The notes under the pieces: model-generated
What the model was told of the DNA's origin: nothing
The model's database searches: none
Seen by the model: only the letters and a program-made list of their open reading frames with translations
From: Flavobacteriaceae bacterium
GTDB taxonomy: Bacteria > Bacteroidota > Bacteroidia > Flavobacteriales > Flavobacteriaceae
Length of the DNA stretch: 25,719 bases
Direction of reading: 5' to 3'
Assembly (NCBI GenBank): GCA_002713705.1
Contig: PAUJ01000029.1
Span: 181,148 to 206,866, forward strand
Shown: in pieces, positions 8,879-17,651 of the stretch
How positions within the stretch are numbered: position 1 is the first letter of the stretch
Layout: each line of letters opens with the position of its first letter
Program-made: the position numbers and the translations under genes

Positions 8879-10750
8879 TTAACGTCCCATGTACACCAAT
8901 AACACAGATATGTCATTTGGAGAAACTCCGCTAATTCTAGAAGCTTGTGAAACTGTTACGGGTTTTACTGTTCTTAGTTTTTCTAAAGCTTCGTAGGATA
9001 AAGATTTTAATTTGGTATAGTCGAAATTTTCTGGAATCTTAATGCCTTCTAATCGATTTAATTTATCTGCATTTGCTTTTTCCTTGTCTATATATCCAGC
9101 ATATTTAATTTGAATCTCCGTTTGTTCTAAAACCTCTCTATCTAATTTATGTCCTTTAACATAATCATCCACCTCTTTAATATTTCGCATATCATCCATC
9201 GTAATATTTGGTCGTGAAAAAGGCTTGTATAATTTGTCCATTTGTTTAACAGGAGCAGACCCTTTAGATTCTAAAATTGGATTTAAAACTTTATGGCTAA
9301 TACTTTTATTCTTAAAAAATTGAATAAAGGCATCCGATTCTTTTTGTTTTTGCTCCATTGTTTCTAGACGCTCTTTTGAGGCAAGTCCAATACCATATGA
9401 TTTAGAGGTTAATCTAAAATCTGCGTTATCTTGTCTTAATAGGGTTCTATATTCTGCTCTAGATGTAAACATTCTATATGGCTCTTTTGTTCCTTTTGTA
9501 ATTAAATCGTCTATTAAAACTCCAATATAAGCTTCGTCCCTATTTAACGTAAATGGATCTCTTTCATTTACTTTTAGATGTGCATTAATTCCTGCCATTA
9601 TACCTTGAGAAGCCGCTTCTTCATAACCAGTAGTACCATTAATTTGACCTGCAAAATACAATCCAGATATCAATTTAGTCTCTAGTGTGTGTTTTAACTG
9701 AGTTGGTTGAAAATAATCGTATTCGATAGCATATCCAGGTCTAAAAAACTTTACATTCTCAAACCCGGATACTTGCTGTAATGCTTTAAACTGTATGTCT
9801 TCTGAAAGTGATGTAGAAAATCCATTTATATAGTACTCTATAGTGTTCCAACCTTCTGGTTCTACAAATAATTGATGACGATCTTTATCAGCAAATCGAT
9901 TTATTTTTTCTTCTATGGAAGGACAATAACGAGGTCCACTAGACTTAATTGCTCCATTAAACATAGGAGATTTATCAAATCCTTCTTTTAATAAGTTGTG
10001 AACCGTTTCACTGGTATAAGACATATAACACAATCGTTGATTGGTTAATGTTTTCGTAGATTTTAAATAAGAGAATTTTTCAGGCTGTTCGTCTCCTGGT
10101 TGTTCTATCATCTTAGAAAAATCTAAAGAACGTCCATCAACTCTTGGAGGAGTTCCTGTTTTCATTCTTCCAGATTCAAAACCAAAATTTATTAAGTCTT
10201 CTGTGATTCCAGTAGATGCTCTTTCACCAGCTCTTCCTCCGCCAAATTGTTTATCTCCAATATGTATGATTCCATTTAAAAAAGTTCCATTGGTTAATAC
10301 CACAGATTTGGATCTTATTTCAATTCCAAGAGAGGTTTTAACTCCAACAATTGTTCCATTTTCTGTTAATAGTCCTGAAACCATTTCTTGATAAAAATCT
10401 AGGTTTGGTGTTTTTTCCATCATATCTCTCCAAGTTTCAGAGAAACGCATACGATCACTTTGAACTCTTGGACTCCACATTGCGGGTCCTTTAGATTTAT
10501 TAAGCATTTTAAACTGTATAGCAGTTTCGTCAGAAACAATTCCACTGTACCCTCCTAGTGCATCAATTTCGCGAACTATTTGTCCTTTAGCAATTCCACC
10601 CATAGCCGGGTTACAAGACATCTGTGCAATGTTTTGTAAGTTCATTGTAATCAACAATGTTTTTGATCCTAAATTCGCTGCTGCAGATGCAGCTTCAGAT
10701 CCAGCATGTCCAGCACCAACTACTATAACATCATATTCGTTTGGAAACAT
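8879..10750 (-). CDS. mnmG: tRNA uridine-5-carboxymethylaminomethyl modification enzyme MnmG (GidA)
   Basis: A 623-residue FAD protein of the usual MnmG length. The FAD-binding GAGHAGSEA lies at 12-20. The two family signatures are present: GPRYCPSIEEKI from 272, and the AGQINGTTGYEEAASQG block spanning 367-390. The conserved cysteines C46 and C276 are both there. With MnmE, MnmG installs the (carboxymethyl)aminomethyl group on the wobble uridine of several tRNAs, using methylene-tetrahydrofolate; the stop is directly before parS site 1. In many bacteria gidA lies near the replication origin, which agrees with the flanking parS sites. It is probably transcribed from the -7 element near 10858 with a leader of about 100 bases. 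Confidence 0.98.
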   Translation of the reverse strand: MFPNEYDVIVVGAGHAGSEAASAAANLGSKTLLITMNLQNIAQMSCNPAMGGIAKGQIVREIDALGGYSGIVSDETAIQFKMLNKSKGPAMWSPRVQSDRMRFSETWRDMMEKTPNLDFYQEMVSGLLTENGTIVGVKTSLGIEIRSKSVVLTNGTFLNGIIHIGDKQFGGGRAGERASTGITEDLINFGFESGRMKTGTPPRVDGRSLDFSKMIEQPGDEQPEKFSYLKSTKTLTNQRLCYMSYTSETVHNLLKEGFDKSPMFNGAIKSSGPRYCPSIEEKINRFADKDRHQLFVEPEGWNTIEYYINGFSTSLSEDIQFKALQQVSGFENVKFFRPGYAIEYDYFQPTQLKHTLETKLISGLYFAGQINGTTGYEEAASQGIMAGINAHLKVNERDPFTLNRDEAYIGVLIDDLITKGTKEPYRMFTSRAEYRTLLRQDNADFRLTSKSYGIGLASKERLETMEQKQKESDAFIQFFKNKSISHKVLNPILESKGSAPVKQMDKLYKPFSRPNITMDDMRNIKEVDDYVKGHKLDREVLEQTEIQIKYAGYIDKEKANADKLNRLEGIKIPENFDYTKLKSLSYEALEKLRTVKPVTVSQASRISGVSPNDISVLLVYMGR

Positions 10751-10793
10751 AGTATTCTGCTTATTTTATTAGTAACTAAAATTTAGTTTAAAA

Positions 10794-10809
10794 TGTTTCA
10801 CGTGAAACA
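10794..10809. promoter_or_regulatory. parS site 2 (ParB-binding centromere)
   Basis: TGTTTCACGTGAAACA is a perfect 16-bp palindrome, identical to the classical Spo0J/ParB parS sequence. It lies 44 bases upstream of the mnmG start, between that start and its putative promoter. The two sites are 1,948 bases apart start to start. Confidence 0.9.
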
Positions 10810-10854
10810 TTATATTTAAAAAATTAACCCTAGTCATGATTTTTCAATAGCGTG

Positions 10855-10862
10855 CAAATATA
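10855..10862 (-). promoter_or_regulatory. -7 promoter element, probably for mnmG
   Basis: On the minus strand this reads TATATTTG, an exact TAnnTTTG match in the gap between ybeY and mnmG. A transcript from here would have a leader of roughly 95-100 bases containing parS site 2. No -33 TTG was found at the standard spacing. Confidence 0.4.
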
Positions 10863-10917
10863 GTTAAATAACTTACAATCAGTTTGTTGAAATTGTATTA
10901 AATTGATTTTCAGCATA

Positions 10918-11334
10918 CTATAAAAAATCTCTCAAGGATAGTGCTTTGTTTTCTTTAACTCTCATTAAATCAGCATCTTTTTTAGTTTTATCTTTATAGC
11001 CACAATAGTGCAATACACCATGAATAATAACACGGTGTAATTCATTTTCAAAAGTAGTATTAAATTTACTAGCGTTCTCTTTAACTCGTTCTACTGAAAT
11101 AAAAATATCACCATTAATCTGATTTCCTAAGCCATTATCAAAACTAATAATATCTGTTAAAGTATCATGGTTTAAAAACTCTACATTAAGTTTGTGAAGG
11201 TATTCGTCATCACAAAAAATGTAACTAATCTCTCCCTCCTCACGTTTTTCTTTAGTGATAATTTTGGATATCCAACTCGCTACTTCTTCTGAATTTTGTA
11301 GATTAAATTCTGTTTCTGAAAAAAAATCAATCAT
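10918..11334 (-). CDS. ybeY: endoribonuclease YbeY, rRNA maturation factor
   Basis: A 138-residue protein of typical length. The metal-binding region reads HGVLHYCGYKDKT. H105 and H109 match the first two ligands of the HxxxHxxxxxH motif, and the third position is D115, where E. coli has histidine. From memory this GYKD version is usual in flavobacteria, so I expect the enzyme to be active. YbeY is a single-strand-specific RNase needed for 16S rRNA 3'-end maturation and 70S ribosome quality control. Its first 8 bases overlap the end of the DUF4175 gene, implying translational coupling and a shared transcript. Confidence 0.94.
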   Translation of the reverse strand: MIDFFSETEFNLQNSEEVASWISKIITKEKREEGEISYIFCDDEYLHKLNVEFLNHDTLTDIISFDNGLGNQINGDIFISVERVKENASKFNTTFENELHRVIIHGVLHYCGYKDKTKKDADLMRVKENKALSLRDFL

Positions 11335-14300
11335 TTTTATTCTTAAAATATTCTTGAACTTTTTGTTTGTATTCTAGACGCAAAGGTAGTGCCTCTCTAT
11401 TTAAAATCTCTGTTGTGTTAAAGTACTTTTTAATCGCTTCTGGATTTTTACTAGTGTTATTTTCAAAATTCTTGCGATTTGTTTTAGATTCTCGTTTCAT
11501 TTCTTCACCTTGTTCGAAAGTAGCTTTATCTAATTTTAATAATTCGTGTTTTAGATTATGCATCTTCTCCAGTGTATTTTGATCAAAACCTTTCTTTAAT
11601 AACTGCTGTTCTATGTTTTCCATTTCACGAAGTAATTCTCCTGCATTTCCTTTATCGCCTAATTGGTTTATTTTGTCCTGTAATTGTTGTCGAAGCATTT
11701 GTTGCTCTTTAAATATTTCAAACAATTTACCGTTTAAGTCTTCTTCATTTCCGTAGCCTTCTTCACCTTTTTGTTTTCCATTTTTTCCATTTTTGCCAGG
11801 CCCGTCTCCTTCACCCTGACCCTCACCTTTTTCCTCTCCATGGCCTTTTCCTTCTTTTCCTTTTCCTGTTTTTCCTTTTTCACCAAGGCCATCTTTCATT
11901 TTTTTATTAAGCCCTTCTTGCTTTTTAATAATGTCTGGTAATTGAAACCCTTGGCCCTCTCCTTCACCTTTGCTTTTTCCTTTTCCTTTCCCCTTTCCTT
12001 TTCCTTTCCCCATACTACTCATTTGATCTTGCATACTTCCTAGAACATCACTTAATAAAATAGCTAATTCGTTAGCGCCAGTAACTGTATATTGTTGGCT
12101 CGCAACACCTTTTCTAAGTTCGTTTTCCGCTAAACGTTCTAAACTTTTATCTAAATTAAATGAAACGTCTGTTAATGATTTATTGATTGCTCCACCCAAC
12201 ATGGGCTGTCTTAATGATAAAGCGAAAAGACTATCGTCAACATGCTCGAAATTTTGTTTTAAATCGTTTTGTTTAATCAGTTTTTTTCCAAACAAAGGGC
12301 TCCCATAACCGATAGTTTTAAATTCTTCCATTAAATCTTCTTGCTCAAAAGAAAAAACCACTAAATTATCTAATATTTGGCGTACCATTTCCAAATCTTC
12401 ATCGAGTGTTTCCATTTGACCAGATTGCATTTGCGTTTGCATCTGCTGCCCCATTTGCTTCATTTTTTTTGCCGCTTTTTTCTGGCTTTTAGATGCTCCT
12501 TTATTATCCCCTTTATCTAATTCATCACTAGCTTTTCCTTGCTCTTCTTTTACCTCTTCCTCGCCTTTTTTATCATCAGGAATATCCATGGGTTCCTTTA
12601 ACTCCTTATTATCTTTTTGTAACTCTTCTTTTTCCTTTGTGTATTCTTCAAACTTTTTATTTAATTCTTCTTGAGCTTCTTTTGTGTTTTCTTCTTCAGG
12701 AGCATTGGCTAGTTTTTCTTGTTCTTCAGCAAGTTTATTTAATTCCTCAGCAAGTTTTTCAGCTTTTTTAGTAACATAATATCGTTTAGTCAGTTCCACT
12801 AACTGCTCCAAGTTTTTTTCTTGGTTTTTATTTTGTTTGGAAAGCTTTTCTAATTTCTCAGTCAATTCTTCCTTTTCTATTTTATCTTGAAGTTTTTCAA
12901 GTTCTTCTAATAGTTTTTCATTTTCCTTTAATTGCTCTTCATTTTCCTGAAAACGTTCTTTTAACTGTTCTTTAAACGGATCTTCTTCTTTATTTTCTGG
13001 TTGAAAATTTTCAAGGTTCTCTTTTAATTCATTTGAGAAATTTTTCATCATTTCTTCTTGCTGCTGTTGCTTCTTAAGGAATTTATCTAATTTCTTTTTA
13101 TCGTTCCAATTAAGTTCGTTTTTTTCTTTTTGATTTTTTGAAATCTCTTCCAGGGTTTTGTCTTGTTGTTTCATGTTTTCCAAAGACTTATCTAATCCTT
13201 CAATCGTATTCTGTTGATTCTGAAGCTGTTCGTTTTCTATCTCATCTTGTGTTAGCTTTCGGAAAGAATAAATAGCAGATTTACTAGATTTATAATTATG
13301 AATAACATCATTATCAAAAACCTGAAAATAATAATCATAAGAAACACCTTCTGTCAAAGTTAAATTTCCTGGAAAATTATATACAAATTGATCAAAATTG
13401 GAAGTGTTTAATTTTAAAGGTATGTATTGTTTCTCTTCCTCCTCATCGGACGGAAAATATACCAATTGTAATTTTGTAAGACCGTAATCATCAGATACGT
13501 TTCCTAAAAAATACATTTTTTGACTATCGGTGCTATCTTTTTTGAAGGCTACTTTTATTTCTGGATACTCATCTCTTATTACCTTTAAAGTAAACGAAAG
13601 ATTTTCATATTCTTTTAAATTTTTATTAGATGTCGTGATTGCATAATCTAATTCAGTAGACACTTTTTTTTCAAGATTAAAGTTTTCTTGATTCTGAAGA
13701 AATATATACGATGTGTCTTTTGTTTTTAAAACAACGTTATCGGTGTTTTTTGTTTGAATATTCCACATAACTTTTGTTCCTTGAGGAATAATTGCGTTTC
13801 CCGAACCCTCTAATACCTCATCCTTTTTTCCTGTATAATTGGGATAGTCTAATGTCATTTTAAAATTAACTAAAGAGGGCGTTTTTATGACATTCAAGGT
13901 GTATTTTTTAGAATTGACTTGATTGGCTTTTAAGCTAAATTCAATTGGCTTTATCGGTTGCAAGAACGTATGCTCAAAAATTCCGGGAGCAACTTGTATT
14001 AAATAGTAGGTTTCGTTATTAAAAAAGATACTGGCGTTTTCTGGCAAATATTCTCCAACCGTCCTAATTTTTAACGTAAAACTCTTGTTTTCTATAGCGC
14101 TAAGATAATTGTTTAAAACCTGAAACATAAAGGGTGCTGGTGGCTCATATGCAACATCATAATTTACGACTCTTTTGTAGCTGTTTGAAAAAATTTCTTT
14201 TTCTCCTAATACAGTAAACAGTAAAAATATAATTACTGGGATTGCTACATACTTAAGGTATTTTCTGTTGCTTTTAAAATTGATGGCTGTTTTAAAAAGA

Positions 14301-14713
14301 ATCGGCTGTAAATCGGTAGATTTTTGATCAATACTCGCAAGTAAAAGTTCGGATTCTCGTTGATTTTGATTCAACTGAATAAGGTTTAAAAGCTTATCGC
14401 TAACTTCTGGAAAATGATTACCTATTAATTTAGAGGCCTCTTCGTGAGATATCCCTTGTTGAAGATTAAACAATTTTAATAAAGGCTTAGCTATAAATCG
14501 AACGAACAAAGCGGCTTCTACTAATATAAAAGTCCAAAATAAAATAGTTCTTCCCAAGGAGTTTAACCATAAAAAATATTCAATAAGTAGCGTAACGATA
14601 AGGTATAAGAGTCCTATAGCGAAAAAAAGAATGATTCCTTTAATTAATTCGCTAGTATAGTATTTCTTATTAAATTGTTTCAGCTTTTGCTGAATCATTG
14701 AAAAACTATTCAT
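11327..14713 (-). CDS. DUF4175 family membrane protein, very large coiled-coil
   Basis: A 1,128-residue protein that I recognise as the Bacteroidota DUF4175 family; function unknown. Membrane segments lie at about 25-47, 55-75 and 153-169. A beta-rich region of about 180-500 follows, likely periplasmic. From about 500 the chain is extremely rich in E, K, Q and N and should form long coiled coils. A G/K/E low-complexity stretch then follows at about 900-1000 (repeated GKGKGK and GEGEGQG) before a final helical part. The gene overlaps ybeY by 8 bases. The layout suggests a structural or scaffold protein anchored in the inner membrane, but that is inference. The family is often noted near von Willebrand/MoxR-type operons; none is seen here. 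Confidence 0.85.
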   Translation of the reverse strand: MNSFSMIQQKLKQFNKKYYTSELIKGIILFFAIGLLYLIVTLLIEYFLWLNSLGRTILFWTFILVEAALFVRFIAKPLLKLFNLQQGISHEEASKLIGNHFPEVSDKLLNLIQLNQNQRESELLLASIDQKSTDLQPILFKTAINFKSNRKYLKYVAIPVIIFLLFTVLGEKEIFSNSYKRVVNYDVAYEPPAPFMFQVLNNYLSAIENKSFTLKIRTVGEYLPENASIFFNNETYYLIQVAPGIFEHTFLQPIKPIEFSLKANQVNSKKYTLNVIKTPSLVNFKMTLDYPNYTGKKDEVLEGSGNAIIPQGTKVMWNIQTKNTDNVVLKTKDTSYIFLQNQENFNLEKKVSTELDYAITTSNKNLKEYENLSFTLKVIRDEYPEIKVAFKKDSTDSQKMYFLGNVSDDYGLTKLQLVYFPSDEEEEKQYIPLKLNTSNFDQFVYNFPGNLTLTEGVSYDYYFQVFDNDVIHNYKSSKSAIYSFRKLTQDEIENEQLQNQQNTIEGLDKSLENMKQQDKTLEEISKNQKEKNELNWNDKKKLDKFLKKQQQQEEMMKNFSNELKENLENFQPENKEEDPFKEQLKERFQENEEQLKENEKLLEELEKLQDKIEKEELTEKLEKLSKQNKNQEKNLEQLVELTKRYYVTKKAEKLAEELNKLAEEQEKLANAPEEENTKEAQEELNKKFEEYTKEKEELQKDNKELKEPMDIPDDKKGEEEVKEEQGKASDELDKGDNKGASKSQKKAAKKMKQMGQQMQTQMQSGQMETLDEDLEMVRQILDNLVVFSFEQEDLMEEFKTIGYGSPLFGKKLIKQNDLKQNFEHVDDSLFALSLRQPMLGGAINKSLTDVSFNLDKSLERLAENELRKGVASQQYTVTGANELAILLSDVLGSMQDQMSSMGKGKGKGKGKGKSKGEGEGQGFQLPDIIKKQEGLNKKMKDGLGEKGKTGKGKEGKGHGEEKGEGQGEGDGPGKNGKNGKQKGEEGYGNEEDLNGKLFEIFKEQQMLRQQLQDKINQLGDKGNAGELLREMENIEQQLLKKGFDQNTLEKMHNLKHELLKLDKATFEQGEEMKRESKTNRKNFENNTSKNPEAIKKYFNTTEILNREALPLRLEYKQKVQEYFKNKND
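11973..12011. repeat. 39-base pure pyrimidine tract with two 18-bp units
   Basis: The plus strand has no purine over this stretch. CCTTTTCCTTTCCCC occurs at 11979-11993 and again at 11997-12011, a period of 18 bases. It encodes the alternating Gly-Lys run of the DUF4175 protein. Confidence 0.9.
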
Positions 14714-14831
14714 TGCTTAAATACGATAGATATATAATGCCGAAAATACTATATTAATTTTAATCTGCCTGTTAATATTTTGTTGCAAAAATTAAACCAA
14801 ATTATACTTTTAATAAAGACTGCGGGAATTG

Positions 14832-14839
14832 TACCTTTG
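14832..14839 (+). promoter_or_regulatory. -7 promoter element for gltX
   Basis: TACCTTTG matches TAnnTTTG exactly and lies 25 bases before the gltX ATG. The -33 part is not clear. Confidence 0.5.
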
Positions 14840-14864
14840 TTTGATCATTTTTAAGAATTAACAT

Positions 14865-16397
14865 ATGTCTAAAAAAGTAAGAGTTCGTTTTGCGCCAAGT
14901 CCAACCGGTCCTTTACACATTGGAGGGGTAAGAACCGCCTTGTTTAATTATTTGTTTGCTAAAAAACATGGAGGAGATTTTATTTTACGTATTGAAGATA
15001 CCGATCAAAACAGGTTTGTAGAGGGGGCGGAAAAGTATATAGTTGAAGCGCTCAGTTGGCTTAATATCTCGTTTGATGAAGGTGGTGAAAAAAAAGGAGA
15101 ATATGGTCCTTACCGGCAAAGTGAACGAAAAGATATTTACAAACAATATGCTGAACAACTTATTGCTACTGGAAATGCTTATTATGCTTTTGATACCTCT
15201 GAGGAATTAAATTTTCACAGAAAAAATCATGAAGAAAAAGGGAAAACTTTTATATACAATTGGCATAATAGAGAAAAACTAAACAACTCTATCTCGTTAT
15301 CAGAGGAAGAAGTGGCGGCAAAAATTAAAAATGGCTTCGATTATGTGATTCGTTTTAAAATGCATAATGCTAAAGAGGGCCTAGAAAGCATTATTTCGAC
15401 ACAAGATATTGTAAGGGGTCAAGTGTCTTTTAAAAAGGAACTTTTAGACGACAAAGTATTATTTAAAAGTGACGGTATGCCAACATATCATTTGGCAAAT
15501 ATTGTAGACGATCATTCTATGAAAATCACTCATGTAATTCGCGGTGAAGAATGGTTGCCTTCAGTTCCGTTACATATCGCTTTATACCAAGCTTTCGATT
15601 GGGAAGTGCCAAAATTTGCTCATTTACCTCTAATTATGAAACCTGTTGGTAAAGGAAAGTTAAGTAAACGTGATGGTGATAAAATGGGTTTCCCCGTATT
15701 TCCAATTCAATGGAAAACCAAAGAAGGCGAAGTCTTTTCTGGCTATAGAGAAGACGGTTATTTTCCTGAAACAGTAATAAATATGTTAGTTTTATTAGGT
15801 TGGAATCCGGGAACGGAAAAAGAAATATTCAGTTTGAGCGAATTAATAGAAGTTTTTGATTTAGGTAGAATTAACAAAGCGGGGGCTAAATTTGATCCAG
15901 AGAAAACAAAATGGTTTCAACATCATTATTTACAAGTAAAAGATAATAAAATATTAACAAGTCTATTTTCAAAACTTTTAGAAAACAAAGGTATTGTTTC
16001 CAATAAAAATCTTTCAATTATAGTAGAATCAATAAAAGACCGCGCAACTTTTGTGAGTGATCTCTGGGAACAAGGCAGTTTCTTTTTTGAAGCTCCAACC
16101 GAGTATGATGAGAAAGCTTCAAAAAAAGCATTTAAAGAAGGAACTTGTGAAATAATGACCACTTTGTTAGGTCTTTTAAATGAGTGCAACGAATTTACTT
16201 CAGATGAAGTTTCAAACCGAGTAAAAGAATGGCTTACAGATCAAGGAATTGGTTTCGGTAAAGTGATGATGCCTTTAAGGGTTTCTCTTGTGGGAGACAT
16301 GAAAGGACCTGACGTATTTAATATTGCGGCTATTCTTGGTAAAAAAGAAACGATTAATAGGGTACAGAAAACAATAACTTTTTTATCTACTGATTGA
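14865..16397 (+). CDS. gltX: glutamate--tRNA ligase
   Basis: A 510-residue class I synthetase of normal length. The HIGH motif appears as PLHIGG at 16-21, and the KMSKS motif as KLSKR at 265-269; FAPSPTGPLHIGG near the start is diagnostic for GluRS. The C-terminal helical anticodon-binding part (about 340-510) is present. It attaches glutamate to tRNA-Glu in the cytoplasm. Because a GlnRS is encoded close by, this GluRS probably does not need to mischarge tRNA-Gln for an amidotransferase route. It ends in TGA (16395-16397), useful evidence that TGA is a normal stop in this genome. Confidence 0.97.
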   Translation: MSKKVRVRFAPSPTGPLHIGGVRTALFNYLFAKKHGGDFILRIEDTDQNRFVEGAEKYIVEALSWLNISFDEGGEKKGEYGPYRQSERKDIYKQYAEQLIATGNAYYAFDTSEELNFHRKNHEEKGKTFIYNWHNREKLNNSISLSEEEVAAKIKNGFDYVIRFKMHNAKEGLESIISTQDIVRGQVSFKKELLDDKVLFKSDGMPTYHLANIVDDHSMKITHVIRGEEWLPSVPLHIALYQAFDWEVPKFAHLPLIMKPVGKGKLSKRDGDKMGFPVFPIQWKTKEGEVFSGYREDGYFPETVINMLVLLGWNPGTEKEIFSLSELIEVFDLGRINKAGAKFDPEKTKWFQHHYLQVKDNKILTSLFSKLLENKGIVSNKNLSIIVESIKDRATFVSDLWEQGSFFFEAPTEYDEKASKKAFKEGTCEIMTTLLGLLNECNEFTSDEVSNRVKEWLTDQGIGFGKVMMPLRVSLVGDMKGPDVFNIAAILGKKETINRVQKTITFLSTD

Positions 16398-16413
16398 GCT
16401 ATTACTGATGAGG

Positions 16414-16427
16414 CAATTTAAAAATTG
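16414..16427 (+). terminator. weak hairpin after gltX
   Basis: CAATTTAAAAATTG is a short self-complementary sequence 17 bases after the gltX stop, followed by a T-rich stretch. The stem is only about 5-6 AT-rich pairs, so terminator function is doubtful. The rest of the gap to 16633 shows no gene. Confidence 0.25.
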
Positions 16428-16591
16428 TTTATTTTAACGTCCTCGTTTACTAAATTATTACTAAAAGCTCCATGATTTGAGAACCAAAAAAAGTTCATCG
16501 CACTTACTTTATGATATTAACCCTTAAGTAAAAAAGAAAATAATTAAACACATAAATTAAAGGAACTTTTAAAGTAATAAAAGTACCTTTT

Positions 16592-16622
16592 TTTGTATCT
16601 TCATACTTGCGTTTTAATTTAT
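16592..16622 (+). promoter_or_regulatory. possible promoter for the SPFH gene
   Basis: TTTG at 16592-16595 is followed after 19 bases by TAATTTAT at 16615-16622 (six of eight bases of TAnnTTTG), which is the Bacteroidota spacing. The implied transcript would start only a few bases before the ATG at 16634. An alternative imperfect box, ATACTTGCG, lies near 16603-16611. Confidence 0.3.
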
Positions 16623-16633
16623 AAACTATTGTT

Positions 16634-17608
16634 ATGAACTATATTGTATTGCTTGTTATTATTGGAATATTTTTATTATTATTTGCTTCATTTTTTATAG
16701 TAAAGCAACAAACTATTGCTATTGTTGAGCGATTTGGAAAGTTTTCTAGAGACTATGGGGCGGGAATTAATATAAGAATTCCTTTTATTGATAAAATCGC
16801 TGGACGAGTAAACTTACGTATTCAGCAGCTTGATGTTATTGTCGAAACAAAAACAAAGGATGATGTATTTGTTCATTTAAAAATTTCAGTTCAATTTCAA
16901 ATAAAAAGAGAAGATGTATATAACGCATTCTATAAATTACAGAATCCTCACGAACAAATTACCGCTTTTATATTTGATGTTGTTCGTGCCGAGGTTCCAA
17001 AAATGATATTGGATAATGTATTTGTTAAAAAAGAAGAAATAGCAATTGCGATTCAAAGAGAATTAAAAGATGCAATGCTAAATTATGGCTATGACATTGT
17101 AAAGGCTTTAGTAACAGATATTGATCCTGACCAGTTGGTGAAAATTGCCATGAACCGTATTAATGCGGCTGAGAGAGAGAAAGTTGCTGCGCAGCACGAA
17201 GGAGATGCGCAACGAATATTAATTATTGAAAGAGCAAAAGCAGAAGCTGAAAGTAAACGATTACAGGGCTTGGGTATTGCTGATCAACGCAGAGAAATTG
17301 CAAGAGGTCTTGAGGATAGCGTTGATGTTTTAAATAATGTAGGTATTAACTCCCAAGAAGCATCTGCGTTAATAGTGGTTACTCAACATTATGATACTTT
17401 GCAGTCTGTTGGGGACGCTACTAATTCCAATTTAATATTATTACCTAATTCACCTCAAGCAGGAAGCGATATGTTAAACAATATGATAGCGTCTTTTGTG
17501 GCCAGCAATCAAATTGGGGAACAAATGAAAAAAGACAATGAGGCTAAGGGGATTGTAAATAAAAATAAAAAGTTGACAAAGCCTCCTCAAACAGACTTTG
17601 ATTATTAA
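16634..17608 (+). CDS. SPFH/band 7 (stomatin-like) membrane protein
   Basis: A 324-residue protein with an N-terminal membrane anchor at about 3-23 and then the band 7 domain (QQTIAIVERFGKFSRDYGAGINIRIPFID, about 25-180). A helical coiled-coil segment, rich in A, E and R, follows at about 180-240 (AEREKVAAQHEGDAQRILII), as in the stomatin/podocin subgroup. Such proteins oligomerise into membrane-bound rings and organise membrane microdomains or regulate partner proteases; the partner here is unknown. No NfeD-type protease gene is adjacent. Its neighbours are gltX upstream and glnS convergent downstream, a linkage I remember from other flavobacteria but that gives no functional clue. Confidence 0.9.
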   Translation: MNYIVLLVIIGIFLLLFASFFIVKQQTIAIVERFGKFSRDYGAGINIRIPFIDKIAGRVNLRIQQLDVIVETKTKDDVFVHLKISVQFQIKREDVYNAFYKLQNPHEQITAFIFDVVRAEVPKMILDNVFVKKEEIAIAIQRELKDAMLNYGYDIVKALVTDIDPDQLVKIAMNRINAAEREKVAAQHEGDAQRILIIERAKAEAESKRLQGLGIADQRREIARGLEDSVDVLNNVGINSQEASALIVVTQHYDTLQSVGDATNSNLILLPNSPQAGSDMLNNMIASFVASNQIGEQMKKDNEAKGIVNKNKKLTKPPQTDFDY

Positions 17609-17628
17609 ACAAATTAAAAATAGCCTTC

Positions 17629-17651
17629 TAACTTAGAGAGTTATTTTTTTT
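17629..17651 (+). terminator. short hairpin with T-run after the SPFH gene
   Basis: TAACT (17629-17633) and AGTTA (17639-17643) can pair around a 5-base loop, followed directly by a run of eight T. The stem is short, and it overlaps the last codons of the convergent glnS. It could stop transcription from the SPFH gene. Confidence 0.3.

Noticed and set aside
9998..10011. GTGAACCGTTTCAC inside mnmG as a third parS site
   Set aside because: It lacks the central CACGTG core and lies in a conserved coding region; it is a chance partial palindrome.
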